A DNA stretch of 64,000 nt from the NCBI RefSeq assembly GCF_036347055.1, contig NZ_CP108882.1, positions 1,612,001-1,676,000 on the forward strand, given 5' to 3'. Both the position numbers and the translations under genes were made by a program. This document shows positions 51,981 through 63,255 of this stretch, in pieces. The notes under the pieces are model-generated. The model saw only the letters and a program-made list of their open reading frames with translations. It made no database searches and was not told the origin of the DNA. The DNA comes from Streptomyces sp. NBC_00820 (GTDB lineage Bacteria; Actinomycetota; Actinomycetes; Streptomycetales; Streptomycetaceae). How positions within the stretch are numbered: the first letter of the stretch is position 1; the number at the start of each line of letters is the position of its first letter.

Positions 51981-53570
51981 TCACCTCGTGTTCTTCAGGT
52001 TCTCAGGGTTCTCCAGGCTCTCCAGCCGCTGGTTCTTCAGCAGGAACCATGCGGCCACCGCCGTAGCCAGCAAGACCGCCGCTCCCGCGCCCGAGGCCAG
52101 ATGCAGGCCGTGGACGAAGGACCCACGGGCCGCGTCCAGCAGGGCCTGCGCCGCGTGCGGGGGCATGTGGGCCGATGCGTCCACCGCCGCGCCCAGTGAC
52201 TCGTGGGCCGCTGCGGGGGTTCCGGCCGGGCCGGTGAAGCCGCGGTAGACGCCGGTCACGATCGATCCGAGCAGGGCGATGCCGAGGGCCGCGCCGAGTT
52301 CGTAGGCCGTCTCGGAGACCGCCGAGGCGGCGCCCGCCTGGTCCTTGGGGACGCTGGAGAGGATGACGTCGGCGGTGACCGTGAAGGAGAAGCCGGCGCC
52401 GATGCCGACCAGCAGGAGCGCGGCGCCGAGGAACGGGTAGCCGGTCGACCGGCTCACCGTCGTCAGGACGGCCAGGGCCGCGCCGATCACGGCGAGGCCG
52501 CCGGAGACCACGACGCGGACCGAGTGACGGCGGGCCGCGCGGCCCGCGGCCAGGCCGGCCACCACCGCACCGACCGCGGCGGGCAGCTCCGCCAGGCCCG
52601 CCTCGAACGGGTGCCGGCCCTGCACGAGTTGCAGGAACTGGGACAGGAAGAACACCAGGCCCGACATGCCGAGCACGGTCAGCAGGTCGGCGAGCACGGC
52701 TCCGCTGAAGCCGCGGCGCCGGAACAGCCGCATGTCCAGCAGCGGGGTCGGCAGGGTGAGCTGGCGGCGCACGAACCCGTACAGGGCCGTCGCACCGAGC
52801 AGGGCCGCGGCGAGCGTCGGCAGGAGCGGGCCGTGGGTGGCCGCCTCCTTGACCGCGTAGACCACGGCGATCATGCCGACGAGCGACAGGACGACGCTGG
52901 CCAGGTCCCAGGGGCCGGGGCTCGGGTTGCGGGACTCGGGCAGGGTGCGGATGCCGACGAGGACCAGGACGGCCATCACCGGCAGGTTGATCAGGAAGAC
53001 CGAGCCCCACCAGAAGTGCTCCAGCAGGAAGCCGCCCACGACGGGGCCCACGGCGGTGCCGGCGGAGGCGGCCGCGCCCCAGACGCCGACGGCGAGGCTG
53101 CGCTCGCGCGCGTCGGGGAAGATGTTGCGGATCAGGGCCAGGGTGGCGGGCATGAGGGTCGCGCCCGCGACGCCGAGCAGCGCCCTTGCCATGATCATCA
53201 GTTCGGGTGTGGTGGCGTAGGCGTTCAGGACGGATATCGCGCCGAACGCCGTGGCACCGCAGAGCAGGATCCGCTTGCGGCCGACGCGGTCGCCGAGGCT
53301 GCCCATGGAGACCAGCAGACCGGCGATGACGAAGGAGTAGACGTCGCCGATCCACAGCAGCTGGGTGCCGGAGGGGTGGAGGTCCTCGCTGATGTAGGGG
53401 GTCGCAAGGCCCAGGACGGTGGCGTCGACGGCCACCAGCAGCACGGCCAGGACGAGGACGCTGAGCGCGAGCCACCGGCCCTGGTGCTTCCCCGTCCCCG
53501 CCGGGCGCTCCCCCGGATTCCCGACCGCGTCCGGGCAGAGGGCACCCTCGTGGCGCAGGGCGCTGGTCAT
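51981..53570 (-). CDS. pqrB: MFS multidrug efflux pump, DHA2 type (PqrB-like)
   Basis: A 529-residue 14-helix major-facilitator transporter of the EmrB/QacA kind. It shows motif A (GSLGDRVGRKRILL) between helices 2 and 3, the DATVLGLA segment of helix 1, and motif C (WGAAASAGTAVGPVVGGFL). Position and operon structure match S. coelicolor pqrAB, reported to give paraquat resistance. ATG 53570 overlaps the TetR gene stop as ATGA. Confidence 0.9.
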   Translation of the reverse strand: MTSALRHEGALCPDAVGNPGERPAGTGKHQGRWLALSVLVLAVLLVAVDATVLGLATPYISEDLHPSGTQLLWIGDVYSFVIAGLLVSMGSLGDRVGRKRILLCGATAFGAISVLNAYATTPELMIMARALLGVAGATLMPATLALIRNIFPDARERSLAVGVWGAAASAGTAVGPVVGGFLLEHFWWGSVFLINLPVMAVLVLVGIRTLPESRNPSPGPWDLASVVLSLVGMIAVVYAVKEAATHGPLLPTLAAALLGATALYGFVRRQLTLPTPLLDMRLFRRRGFSGAVLADLLTVLGMSGLVFFLSQFLQLVQGRHPFEAGLAELPAAVGAVVAGLAAGRAARRHSVRVVVSGGLAVIGAALAVLTTVSRSTGYPFLGAALLLVGIGAGFSFTVTADVILSSVPKDQAGAASAVSETAYELGAALGIALLGSIVTGVYRGFTGPAGTPAAAHESLGAAVDASAHMPPHAAQALLDAARGSFVHGLHLASGAGAAVLLATAVAAWFLLKNQRLESLENPENLKNTR

Positions 53571-54118
53571 GATTCCTCTCTTCGCAGAGCGCCGCCGAGC
53601 AACAGCTCGGCGACCATCGTGGGAAAGTCCCGGGAGGCCACGCGGCCGTCCAGGGTGGCCCAGGCACAGGACGCGATCAGCCCGTACAGCGCCTCGGTGA
53701 GCCAGGCGGGCGTGAGGTCGATGCGCAGTTCGCCGTCGCGCTGTCCGCGCTGGAACACCGCTCCGATCCGGGTGTCCAGCGCCGGCCAGCCCTCGTTCTG
53801 GCGGTCGCCCTCCCACAGCTGGCTCTCGCCGTACAGGAAGGCGAGCAGTCCGGCCGCGGGCTGGATCTCGCGCACCAGTCTGCGGACGGCCTCGCTCGCG
53901 GGCCCCTCGTCCAGCCGGGCGCGGTCCAGCGCGGCCTCGCACTCCGCGATGCCGAGCGCCTCCAGCGCGCGTACCAGCGCGTCGCGACCGGCGAAGTGGC
54001 GGTGCAGCGTGGCGCGGCTGATCCCGGCGGCTCTGGCGACCTCGTCCATGGTCGCGGTGGACTTGCGGGTCAGCAGGGCGGCTGCGCTGCGCAGCACGTG
54101 GTCACGGTCCAGAGCCAT
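53567..54118 (-). CDS. pqrA: TetR-family repressor (PqrA-like)
   Basis: A 183-residue regulator. The N-terminal helix-turn-helix is TMDEVARAAGISRATLHRHF, and the rest is the ligand/dimer domain. It is expected to repress itself and the coupled pqrB from the perfect inverted repeat at 54138-54155, released by a substrate of the pump. First gene of the operon. Confidence 0.92.
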   Translation of the reverse strand: MALDRDHVLRSAAALLTRKSTATMDEVARAAGISRATLHRHFAGRDALVRALEALGIAECEAALDRARLDEGPASEAVRRLVREIQPAAGLLAFLYGESQLWEGDRQNEGWPALDTRIGAVFQRGQRDGELRIDLTPAWLTEALYGLIASCAWATLDGRVASRDFPTMVAELLLGGALRREES

Positions 54119-54137
54119 GAGACAAGGTTAGCTTAAG

Positions 54138-54155
54138 TGAGACATCATTGTCTCA
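54138..54155. promoter_or_regulatory. PqrA-type TetR operator
   Basis: TGAGACA-TCAT-TGTCTCA is a perfect inverted repeat with a 4-base centre, 20 bases upstream of the pqrA ATG. It overlaps an AT-rich TTAGCTTAAGTG stretch, likely promoter sequence. Size and placement fit a TetR operator. Confidence 0.8.
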
Positions 54156-54159
54156 TCGC

Positions 54160-54250
54160 GGGCATGCGTGCCTCATGGCAGGCATGTGCGGCTCATCATG
54201 GACATGCACGCCTCACCGCAGGCATGCACGGCTCACCATGGACATGTGTG
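54160..54250. repeat. Tandem repeats of a CATG-containing unit
   Basis: About two and a half copies of an imperfect 40-base unit, itself made of two halves of the type GGCATG..CGGCTCA and GGACATG..CGCCTCA. It contains CATG many times. It lies between the pqrA operator and the aldo/keto reductase 3' end; no coding is seen. Confidence 0.65.
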
Positions 54251-54339
54251 ACGCATGGTGGCCGTGCGTGACTCGTGGCCCGTGACTCGCGCCTGTCGGG
54301 CCGGCGGGGGGCGTCCGGTGTCGCCGGGGCGGCTCCCGG

Positions 54340-55311
54340 TCAGTGCCAGGGGAGCTGTCCGCGCCGTTCCCAGTACGTGTCCGGGTCCTCCGCGAGTGCG
54401 GCGAGCCTGGTCAGCTGGTCGTCGTCCAGGTCCACGACGGCGGCGTGGAGATTGGAGCCGAGCTGATCGACGGTCGCCGCACCCGAGAGGACGACTCCGG
54501 CCCACGGCCGGCGCAGGATCAGGGCGAGGGCCACGGCGTCGCAGCCGAGCGAGGTCTCCTGCGCCACGGCCCGCAGCGCCTCGGGGGCCTGGGGCCCGGC
54601 GAGCCGGCCGTTGGCCATGCCCTCCTTGACGATGACGGTCAGCCCGGCGTCGTGCGCCTCGGCGAGGGCCGGGCCGGCCGAGGTCTCCAGCGCGTTGTAC
54701 GTCGACTGGACGGTACGGAAGAGAGGCTCGCCGTCGACCGTCACCTCCAGCGCGGCCCGGATCGCGTCGGCCTGGGCGGGTCCGCTGGTGGAGAAGCCGA
54801 CGGTCAGTCCGCCTGCGGCGGCCTCGGCGAGCCTGGCGTGCAGTTCCTTGTCGGTGAGGGCGGGGCTGTCCGGGGTCACCGAGTGGATCTGGTAGAGGTC
54901 GAGCCGGTCGCCCAGGAGTGCGTCGGTCTCGGCGCGCTGTCGCTCGTAGGTGGCGAGGCCGTGGTCCTTGACCTCGTGCCGCTCGGCGTCGGTGGTCCAG
55001 CCGGCGGTGTACGTGTACCCCCACTTGCTGCCGACGACGACGTCCTCGACGTCCGGACGGGCGGTCAGCCAGTCCGCGAGGAACTCCTCCGCACGGCCGT
55101 AGGAGCGGGCGACGTCGAAGTAGCGCACGCCCTGGGCGTAGGCGGCGTCGAGGAGTTCGTGGGTACGCGTGCGCAGCGCCTCGACGCCGCGCTCCGGCGG
55201 AAGGTCCCGCTCGCGGCCGAGGTTGATGTAGCCGGGGCGGCCGACGGCGGCGAGCCCCAGGCCGAGATGGCAGGTCGGCGTCGTGGCGTTGGCGAGACGG
55301 GCGAAGGACAT
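54340..55311 (-). CDS. Aldo/keto reductase
   Basis: A 323-residue NADPH-dependent (beta/alpha)8 oxidoreductase. It shows the catalytic Tyr in FDVARSYGRAEEFL, the Lys in VVGSKWGY and the strand DLYQIHSV with the conserved His. Substrate unknown. ATG 55311 is chosen for normal family length; reading to 55371 is unsupported. Confidence 0.9.
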   Translation of the reverse strand: MSFARLANATTPTCHLGLGLAAVGRPGYINLGRERDLPPERGVEALRTRTHELLDAAYAQGVRYFDVARSYGRAEEFLADWLTARPDVEDVVVGSKWGYTYTAGWTTDAERHEVKDHGLATYERQRAETDALLGDRLDLYQIHSVTPDSPALTDKELHARLAEAAAGGLTVGFSTSGPAQADAIRAALEVTVDGEPLFRTVQSTYNALETSAGPALAEAHDAGLTVIVKEGMANGRLAGPQAPEALRAVAQETSLGCDAVALALILRRPWAGVVLSGAATVDQLGSNLHAAVVDLDDDQLTRLAALAEDPDTYWERRGQLPWH

Positions 55312-55394
55312 CGCGGACTCCGTTCGGTCGGCTGACTCCCGACTCAACCTAACCCGCGCGACGCGAACCAATCCGGTCGGCCCGCGAGGCTTGC

Positions 55395-55449
55395 GCGAAC
55401 GGCCGCCGGCACGGAGTCCACGGATGCACCCGTGCCAGTGGCCGTTCGC
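55395..55449 (-). terminator. Two-tier terminator after argH
   Basis: An outer perfect 10-bp stem GCGAACGGCC/GGCCGTTCGC (55395-55404, 55440-55449) encloses an inner 7-bp stem GGCACGG/CCGTGCC (55408-55414, 55430-55436). It begins 10 bases past the argH stop codon. Confidence 0.85.
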
Positions 55450-55458
55450 CAGTGGCGG

Positions 55459-58195
<2,737 letters not shown>

Positions 58196-58211
58196 GGGTT
58201 TTCTCCTCACG

Positions 58212-58241
58212 TGCATTCGCTGATATGCATGAGTATGCAGA
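58212..58241. promoter_or_regulatory. ARG-box-like ArgR operator
   Basis: Within 30 bases TGCAT/ATGCA half-sites occur three times, as TGCATTCGCTGATATGCA and ATGCATGAGTATGCA overlapping. This resembles Streptomyces ARG boxes (hexameric ArgR with arginine as corepressor) and overlaps the argG -10. Confidence 0.55.
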
Positions 58242-58260
58242 CTGCCGCATGATTCGTCAA
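58232..58260 (-). promoter_or_regulatory. argG promoter
   Basis: On the minus strand TTGACG (58260-58255) and CATACT (58237-58232) are separated by exactly 17 bases, a good vegetative promoter for an actinomycete. The start point would be about 30 bases before the argG GTG. Confidence 0.7.
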
Positions 58261-58352
58261 TCCATGCAGGCCGCGACACGCGGGCGGGACACGCGGGTGG
58301 CCGGGAAATCGGCATGGACAGGACGAACGTCGCCCGTCGACAATCGGCGGAC

Positions 58353-58940
58353 ATGGGAAAGATCTACGAACGCATGGACGGCAGGCTCCGCACGTTCATC
58401 GAGGAGCAGCCCCTCTTCTTCACCGCCACCGCTCCCCTCGCGGGCGACGGCACGGTCAACCTCTCCCCCAAGGGCCTCAAGGGCTCGTTCGCCGTGCTCG
58501 ACGAACTCACCCTGGCCTACCTGGACTTCGCCGGCTCCAACGCGGAGACGATCGCGCACCTGCGGGAGAACGGGCGGATCACCCTGATGTGGTGCGCCTT
58601 CCAGGGCCCGCCGAACATCGTGCGCGTGCACGGCCGGGGCGAGCCCGTCTTCCGCGACGACCCGGGCTTCCCGGACCTGCTCGCCCGCTTCCCGGACATC
58701 GACCCCACGGCCCACGGACTGCGCGCGATCATCGTCGTCCACGCCACGCTCATCCGCGACAGCTGCGGGTACGCCGTCCCCCACATGGCCTACGAGGAGG
58801 ACCGCGACCTGCACCGCAGGCGCTTCGCGCGCGAGGACGACGCCTCCCTGAGCGCCTACTTCGAGAAGAAGGAGTACATCGCGAGGAGCCTGGACGGCCT
58901 ACCCGGGCTGCCGCTTCCGCTGCCGCCCTCTAGCGTCTGA
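58353..58940 (+). CDS. Pyridoxamine 5'-phosphate oxidase-family protein
   Basis: A 195-residue flavin-binding split-barrel protein starting [12 protein letters not shown]. Family segments include [20 protein letters not shown] and RITLMWCAF, typical of flavin- or F420-linked proteins rather than true PdxH. The C-terminal [12 protein letters not shown] is also conserved in relatives. Substrate unknown. Ribosome site is weak. Confidence 0.85.
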   Translation: MGKIYERMDGRLRTFIEEQPLFFTATAPLAGDGTVNLSPKGLKGSFAVLDELTLAYLDFAGSNAETIAHLRENGRITLMWCAFQGPPNIVRVHGRGEPVFRDDPGFPDLLARFPDIDPTAHGLRAIIVVHATLIRDSCGYAVPHMAYEEDRDLHRRRFAREDDASLSAYFEKKEYIARSLDGLPGLPLPLPPSSV

Positions 58941-58943
58941 GCC

Positions 58944-59651
58944 ATGCGCCCCGGTGTCCTCGTCGCCCTCCTGTCCGCCTCAGCCTGCGCCCTCGGCCTC
59001 ACGCCGGGTCCCGCGCCGGCGCCGGAGCCGTTGCCCGCGCGGATGGCGGACACCGGCGGCGGCACCCAGCTGATCACCGCCGAGGCACCCGGCACCGGCT
59101 CGACGTCCGGGACGGTCACCTGGTGGGACCTGCGGGGCGGCGAGTGGGTGGCGGCCGGGACGGCGCCGGCCCGGTTCGGTTCGAACGGCCTGGTCGAGGG
59201 CACCACCCGGACCCAGGACACGAACACCACACCGACCGGCCTGTACAACCTCCCCTTCGGCTTCGGGATCAAGCCGGCGCCGCCCGGCACCCGCGTGACG
59301 TACCGCCCGGTGCACGAGGACTCGTGGTGGTGCGAGGACAACGCCTCCACGTCGTACAACCGCTGGGTGGAGCCCCTCCCGGCCGACTGCCGCGCCTCGG
59401 AGTCCGAGCACCTGATCACCTACGACACCCAGTACACGTACGGCCTGGTCGTCGGCTTCAACTACGACCGTCCGGTGCACGGCCGGGGCGCCGGAATCTT
59501 CCTGCACGTCAACGGGAAGGCGGCGACGGCCGGTTGCGTGTCGGTGCCGGAGGACGCGATGCTGCGGATCCTGGCCTGGGCGGACCCCGGCGGGAACCCG
59601 CACATGGCCATCGGCACGACGGACGGCGCCACGGCCGTCACACGCTACTGA
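58944..59651 (+). CDS. Secreted L,D-transpeptidase (YkuD family)
   Basis: A 235-residue exported protein with an N-terminal signal (VLVALLSASACALGL). The YkuD-type active site is seen as His188 in LHVNGKAATAG and Cys198 in AGCVSVPE, the nucleophile. This fits cell-wall cross-linking or remodelling. The start overlaps the end of the previous gene region by three bases of spacing. Confidence 0.88.
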   Translation: MRPGVLVALLSASACALGLTPGPAPAPEPLPARMADTGGGTQLITAEAPGTGSTSGTVTWWDLRGGEWVAAGTAPARFGSNGLVEGTTRTQDTNTTPTGLYNLPFGFGIKPAPPGTRVTYRPVHEDSWWCEDNASTSYNRWVEPLPADCRASESEHLITYDTQYTYGLVVGFNYDRPVHGRGAGIFLHVNGKAATAGCVSVPEDAMLRILAWADPGGNPHMAIGTTDGATAVTRY

Positions 59652-59721
59652 ACTGCCGCTGAACACTCACCGCGTCCGGCACGTATCTGTGGGCCAAGGG
59701 TCAAATCCCGACGGAGGAACC

Positions 59722-61104
59722 GTGCCCACCACGCTCGCAGGCGGTCGTGCCGCCCGCCGCCAGACGATGCGCCGCATCCGTCCGCGCCGTTCCCCGGCCG
59801 TCCCGCTGCTGCTGGGGGTCTGGGCGGGCGCGGTCGCCGTGCTGTGGCTCTGGTGGCACAACACCCCGGCCATCGCCGACGACACCGGCAGAATCCTGAA
59901 CGCGGGCCGGATCACCGGTCTGCTGGCCGGGTACCTCATGGCGCTGGTCGTGCTCCAGATGGCGCGCGTGCCGGCGCTGGAGCGGCGGGTCGGCTCCGAC
60001 CGGGTGGCCCGCTGGCACGCGATGAGCGGCCGGTACACGCTCAGCCTGGTCCTCGCGCACGTCTTCCTCACCATGTGGGGGTACGCGCGGCAGGCGGGCA
60101 GGTCGCTGGGCGACATCGTCCAGCAGACCGTCGACTCCGTGAACCAGCTCCCGGACATGGGCAAGGCCGCGATCGGCACCGGCCTGTTCGTGCTCATCGG
60201 CCTGACGTCCGTCGGTGTGATCCGCCGCAGGCTGCCGTACGACAGCTGGTACCACGTCCACCTGCTGACGTACGCGGCGGTGTTCCTGACGTTCTGGCAC
60301 CAGATCACCACCGGCAACGACTTCGCGGTCCAGCCGTCCGCCAAGACCTTCTGGTACGTGCTGTACGGCTCGGTCACCGCGCTGGTGCTCTGGTACCGCA
60401 TCCTCACCCCGGTCCGGCTCAACCTGCGTCACCGGATGCGGGTGGAGGCGGTGATCGAGGAGGCGCCGGGCATCGTGTCGGTGCTGATCGGCGGGCGGAA
60501 GCTGCACCGGATGGGCGCGGAGGCGGGCCAGTTCTTCCGCTGGCGGTTCCTCGCGCCGGGGATGCGGTTCAGCTCGCACCCGTACTCGCTGTCGGCCGCG
60601 CCCCGCCCGGGCATGCTGCGGATCACGGTGAAGGCGATCGGCGACCACAGCACCCGGCTGCGCGAACTCACGCCCGGCACCCGGGTGTGGGCGGAGGGCC
60701 CGTACGGCGCGCTGACCGCGCAGCGGCGCAGCCGGGGCAAGGTACTGCTGGTCGCGGGCGGCGTCGGCATCACGCCGATGCGGGCGCTGTTCGAGACACT
60801 GCCCGGCGCGGCGGGTGACATCACCCTGCTCTACCGCGCGAACACCACCCAGGACCTGGCCCTGTGGGACGAGCTGTCCGCGATCGCCGAGGCGCGCGGC
60901 GCCCGGCTCATGTACGCGGTCAACAGCCCGGAGGGCGAGCGTCCCGACATCTCCGCCGAGAACCTTCAGCGGAAGATCCCCGACATCGACCGGCACGACG
61001 TCTTCATGTGCGGGCCGCCCGGATTCGCGCAGTCGGTGTTCGAGGCGCTGCGTGACGCGGGGGTTCCCGCGCGCCGCATCCATCACGAGTCGTTCGAGAT
61101 GTGA
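59722..61104 (+). CDS. Ferric-reductase-like membrane flavoprotein
   Basis: A 460-residue protein with about six membrane helices carrying His pairs suited to haem (residues about 30-230), then a cytoplasmic FAD/NAD(P)H reductase half: HPYSLSAAP (FAD), GPYGALT, LVAGGVGITPMRAL and CGPPGF. It would pass electrons across the membrane. GTG 59722 follows GGAGGA. It is followed by the flavinylated protein and ApbE, forming one redox operon. Confidence 0.9.
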   Translation: MPTTLAGGRAARRQTMRRIRPRRSPAVPLLLGVWAGAVAVLWLWWHNTPAIADDTGRILNAGRITGLLAGYLMALVVLQMARVPALERRVGSDRVARWHAMSGRYTLSLVLAHVFLTMWGYARQAGRSLGDIVQQTVDSVNQLPDMGKAAIGTGLFVLIGLTSVGVIRRRLPYDSWYHVHLLTYAAVFLTFWHQITTGNDFAVQPSAKTFWYVLYGSVTALVLWYRILTPVRLNLRHRMRVEAVIEEAPGIVSVLIGGRKLHRMGAEAGQFFRWRFLAPGMRFSSHPYSLSAAPRPGMLRITVKAIGDHSTRLRELTPGTRVWAEGPYGALTAQRRSRGKVLLVAGGVGITPMRALFETLPGAAGDITLLYRANTTQDLALWDELSAIAEARGARLMYAVNSPEGERPDISAENLQRKIPDIDRHDVFMCGPPGFAQSVFEALRDAGVPARRIHHESFEM

Positions 61105-61146
61105 GCACGGCCGCTGAGAGATGCGGAGCTACGGAGAGATGGAGAG

Positions 61147-61998
61147 ATGACGAAGAGCCACCCCATACGGCGCGTCGTGCTGGCCACCGCCGCCACCGTG
61201 TCCGGTGTCGTGCTGCTGCTGTCGCTCAAGCCCGCGTCGGATCCGGCGTCGGCGGCGGGCGCGGCCCCACAGCAGCCGGCGGCGCAGGACGCGCCGCAGG
61301 GCGGCCGGCAGGGCGGGGCTCAGGCCGCCGCCGGCTCCGGCACCGTGACCGGCGACGTGGCGCAGACGCAGTACGGGGCCGTGCAGGTACGGCTGACCGT
61401 GAACGGCGGCAAAATCACCAAGGCGGAGGCCGTGCAGGCGCCCAAGGGCGGCGTCAGCGACCAGAAGACCGCCCTCGCCGTGCCCAGGCTCAACAAGGAG
61501 GCCGTGGCGGCGGGGAACGCGGACATCGACGCGGTGTCCGGGGCGACCTACACGAGTGACGGGTACAAGAAGTCGCTCCAGTCGGCGCTGGACAAGGTGA
61601 AGACCTCTTCGTCGGGATCATCCGGGTCGGGGGCCTCGTCCGGGTCCGGTTCTTCGTCCGGGTCCGGTTCCTCGTCCGGCTCCGGTTCCGGTTCGTCCGC
61701 CGGGTCCGCCCAGGCCGACGGCGGGTCCCGTACCGTCACCGGGAAGGCCGTGCGGACGCAGTACGGCACGGTCCAGGTCCGGGTCACGGTCCGCGACGGG
61801 AAGCTCGTCCAGGCGGCGGCCGTACAGGCGCCCCAGGGCGGGATCAGCGACCAGAAGACCGCCCTCGCGGTGCCGAGGCTCAACCAGGAGGCCGTGACCG
61901 CGGGGAACGCGGACATCGACGCGGTGTCCGGGGCGACCTACACCAGCACGGGCTACAAGCAGTCGCTGCAGTCCGCGCTGGACCAGGCCGGTGGCTGA
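61147..61998 (+). CDS. Exported protein with two FMN-binding domains
   Basis: A 283-residue secreted or membrane-tethered protein (N-terminal helix VVLATAATVSGVVLLL) with two near-identical FMN_bind repeats (about residues 62-150 and 195-283) joined by a Ser/Gly linker. Each ends in DIDAVSGATYTS, the covalent flavinylation motif, with Thr134 and Thr264 the expected FMN sites. It should be an extracytoplasmic electron carrier. DNA repeats are evident between the domains. Confidence 0.92.
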   Translation: MTKSHPIRRVVLATAATVSGVVLLLSLKPASDPASAAGAAPQQPAAQDAPQGGRQGGAQAAAGSGTVTGDVAQTQYGAVQVRLTVNGGKITKAEAVQAPKGGVSDQKTALAVPRLNKEAVAAGNADIDAVSGATYTSDGYKKSLQSALDKVKTSSSGSSGSGASSGSGSSSGSGSSSGSGSGSSAGSAQADGGSRTVTGKAVRTQYGTVQVRVTVRDGKLVQAAAVQAPQGGISDQKTALAVPRLNQEAVTAGNADIDAVSGATYTSTGYKQSLQSALDQAGG

Positions 61999-62794
61999 CC
62001 GGGTGGCGGAGCCGGCCGAAGCCCCTGCCGCGGTGCGTCACGCGGAGGATGTCATGGGGACGGTCTTCTCCTTCGACGTCCGCGGCGGGGAGCCCTCTGC
62101 GGTGCGGCGGGCCCTGGACGACGCGGTCGCGGGCCTGCACCGCGTCGACGCCCTGTTCAGCACCTACCGCGAGGACAGCGAGGTGTCACGGCTGGCCCGG
62201 GGCGAGCTGACGCCGGAGGGGTGCGCCCCCGAGGTGGCCGAGGTGCTCGAGCTGGCGGCGGAGGCCGAGCGGGTGAGCGAGGGATGGTTCAGCACGCGGT
62301 ACCGGGGCGCGCTGGACCCGACCGGGATCGTCAAGGGCTGGTCCGCCGAGCGGGCCGCGCGGTCACTGGCCCGGGTCGAGGGAGTGTGCGGGGTCAGCGT
62401 GAACGGAGGCGGGGACGTCCAGTTGCTGGGCGTACCGGAGCCGCAGCGGGCGTGGCGGGTGGGCGTGGCCGACCCCCTGCGTCCGGGCGGACTGGCGGCC
62501 GTGATCTCGGCGGCGGGGCTCGACGGGCTGTCCGTGGCCACGTCCGGCACGGCGGAGCGGGGCGACCACATCGTCGATCCGCGCACCGGCAGGTCCGCGG
62601 TGACGGACCTGGTGGCGGTGACGGTGGTCGGTCCCCGGCTGACCTGGGTGGACTGCTGGGCCACGGCCGCGTTCGCGATGGGTTCGCGGGCGGGGCTGGC
62701 CTGGCTGGAGTCGCTGCCGGACGTGGAGGCGCTGCTGATCACGGCCGGGGACGAGGTGCGGTGCACCGGGGGGCTCGCGGCGCGACTGGGCTGA
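61991..62794 (+). CDS. apbE: FAD:protein FMN transferase (ApbE)
   Basis: Attaches FMN from FAD to threonines of exported proteins. The 267-residue product shows the ApbE segments FSTYREDSEVSRL, DPTGIVKGWSAER, VNGGGDVQ and the SVATSGTAERGDHI region. GTG 61991 overlaps the end of the FMN-binding protein by 8 bases, so the enzyme and its substrate are coupled. No signal peptide is seen, which is notable because the substrate is exported. Confidence 0.93.
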   Translation: MADRVAEPAEAPAAVRHAEDVMGTVFSFDVRGGEPSAVRRALDDAVAGLHRVDALFSTYREDSEVSRLARGELTPEGCAPEVAEVLELAAEAERVSEGWFSTRYRGALDPTGIVKGWSAERAARSLARVEGVCGVSVNGGGDVQLLGVPEPQRAWRVGVADPLRPGGLAAVISAAGLDGLSVATSGTAERGDHIVDPRTGRSAVTDLVAVTVVGPRLTWVDCWATAAFAMGSRAGLAWLESLPDVEALLITAGDEVRCTGGLAARLG

Positions 62795-62882
62795 CCGTCG
62801 GTCCCGTGCGTGGCCCTTCGCCCGCCGCCCTTCACCTTCGACCTCCGACCTTCACCGTTCGCCCTTCCGCCGGAAGGCACGG

Positions 62883-62909
62883 GCTTCGCCGCGAAGTGGG
62901 GGACTTTTT
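62883..62909 (+). terminator. Possible terminator after apbE
   Basis: CTTCGC (62884-62889) and GCGAAG (62891-62896) form a short stem followed by GTGGGGGAC and five T (62905-62909). The T-run is unusual here and supports termination; the stem is short, so confidence is moderate. Confidence 0.45.
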
Positions 62910-62977
62910 CCCCGGAACGCCATCCAAGTCCGCTCCTGAGACGTATCCCAGGTACAGCGAGTTTCGGGAGGAACACA

Positions 62978-63178
62978 ATGGCGATCTTCAGCAGTCTCTT
63001 CCCCGCGAACCATCGCGACCGCGGGGACTTCACGTCACGTGACGGCGGCCACCACGGTCACGGCCACGGACACGGCGGCCACGGAAACGGTCACGGACAC
63101 GGTCACGGGCACGGCGGCCACGGACACGGTCACGGCGGCCACGGACATGGCGGCCACGGCGGCCACGGCGGCTACTGA
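62978..63178 (+). CDS. Small His/Gly-rich protein
   Basis: A 66-residue protein: MAIFSSLFPANHRDRGDF, then about 44 residues made almost only of Gly and His (about 17 His), ending GGY. Such sequence binds Ni, Zn or Cu. GGGAGGA 7 nt before ATG 62978 supports a real gene. It may store or buffer metal, or be a precursor peptide; the next gene is an exporter but a terminator separates them. Confidence 0.72.
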   Translation: MAIFSSLFPANHRDRGDFTSRDGGHHGHGHGHGGHGNGHGHGHGHGGHGHGHGGHGHGGHGGHGGY

Positions 63179-63195
63179 CCACCCCCTAGGACTGA

Positions 63196-63225
63196 GCGGA
63201 CCGGGGACCGGAGGACCCGGTCCGC
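63196..63225 (+). terminator. Terminator of the His/Gly-rich gene
   Basis: GCGGACCGGG (63196-63205) pairs perfectly with CCCGGTCCGC (63216-63225) around a 10-base loop, 17 bases past the stop codon. Confidence 0.85.
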
Positions 63226-63255
63226 CCGGCCACCGCTGCACGAGGAACCGATGCC

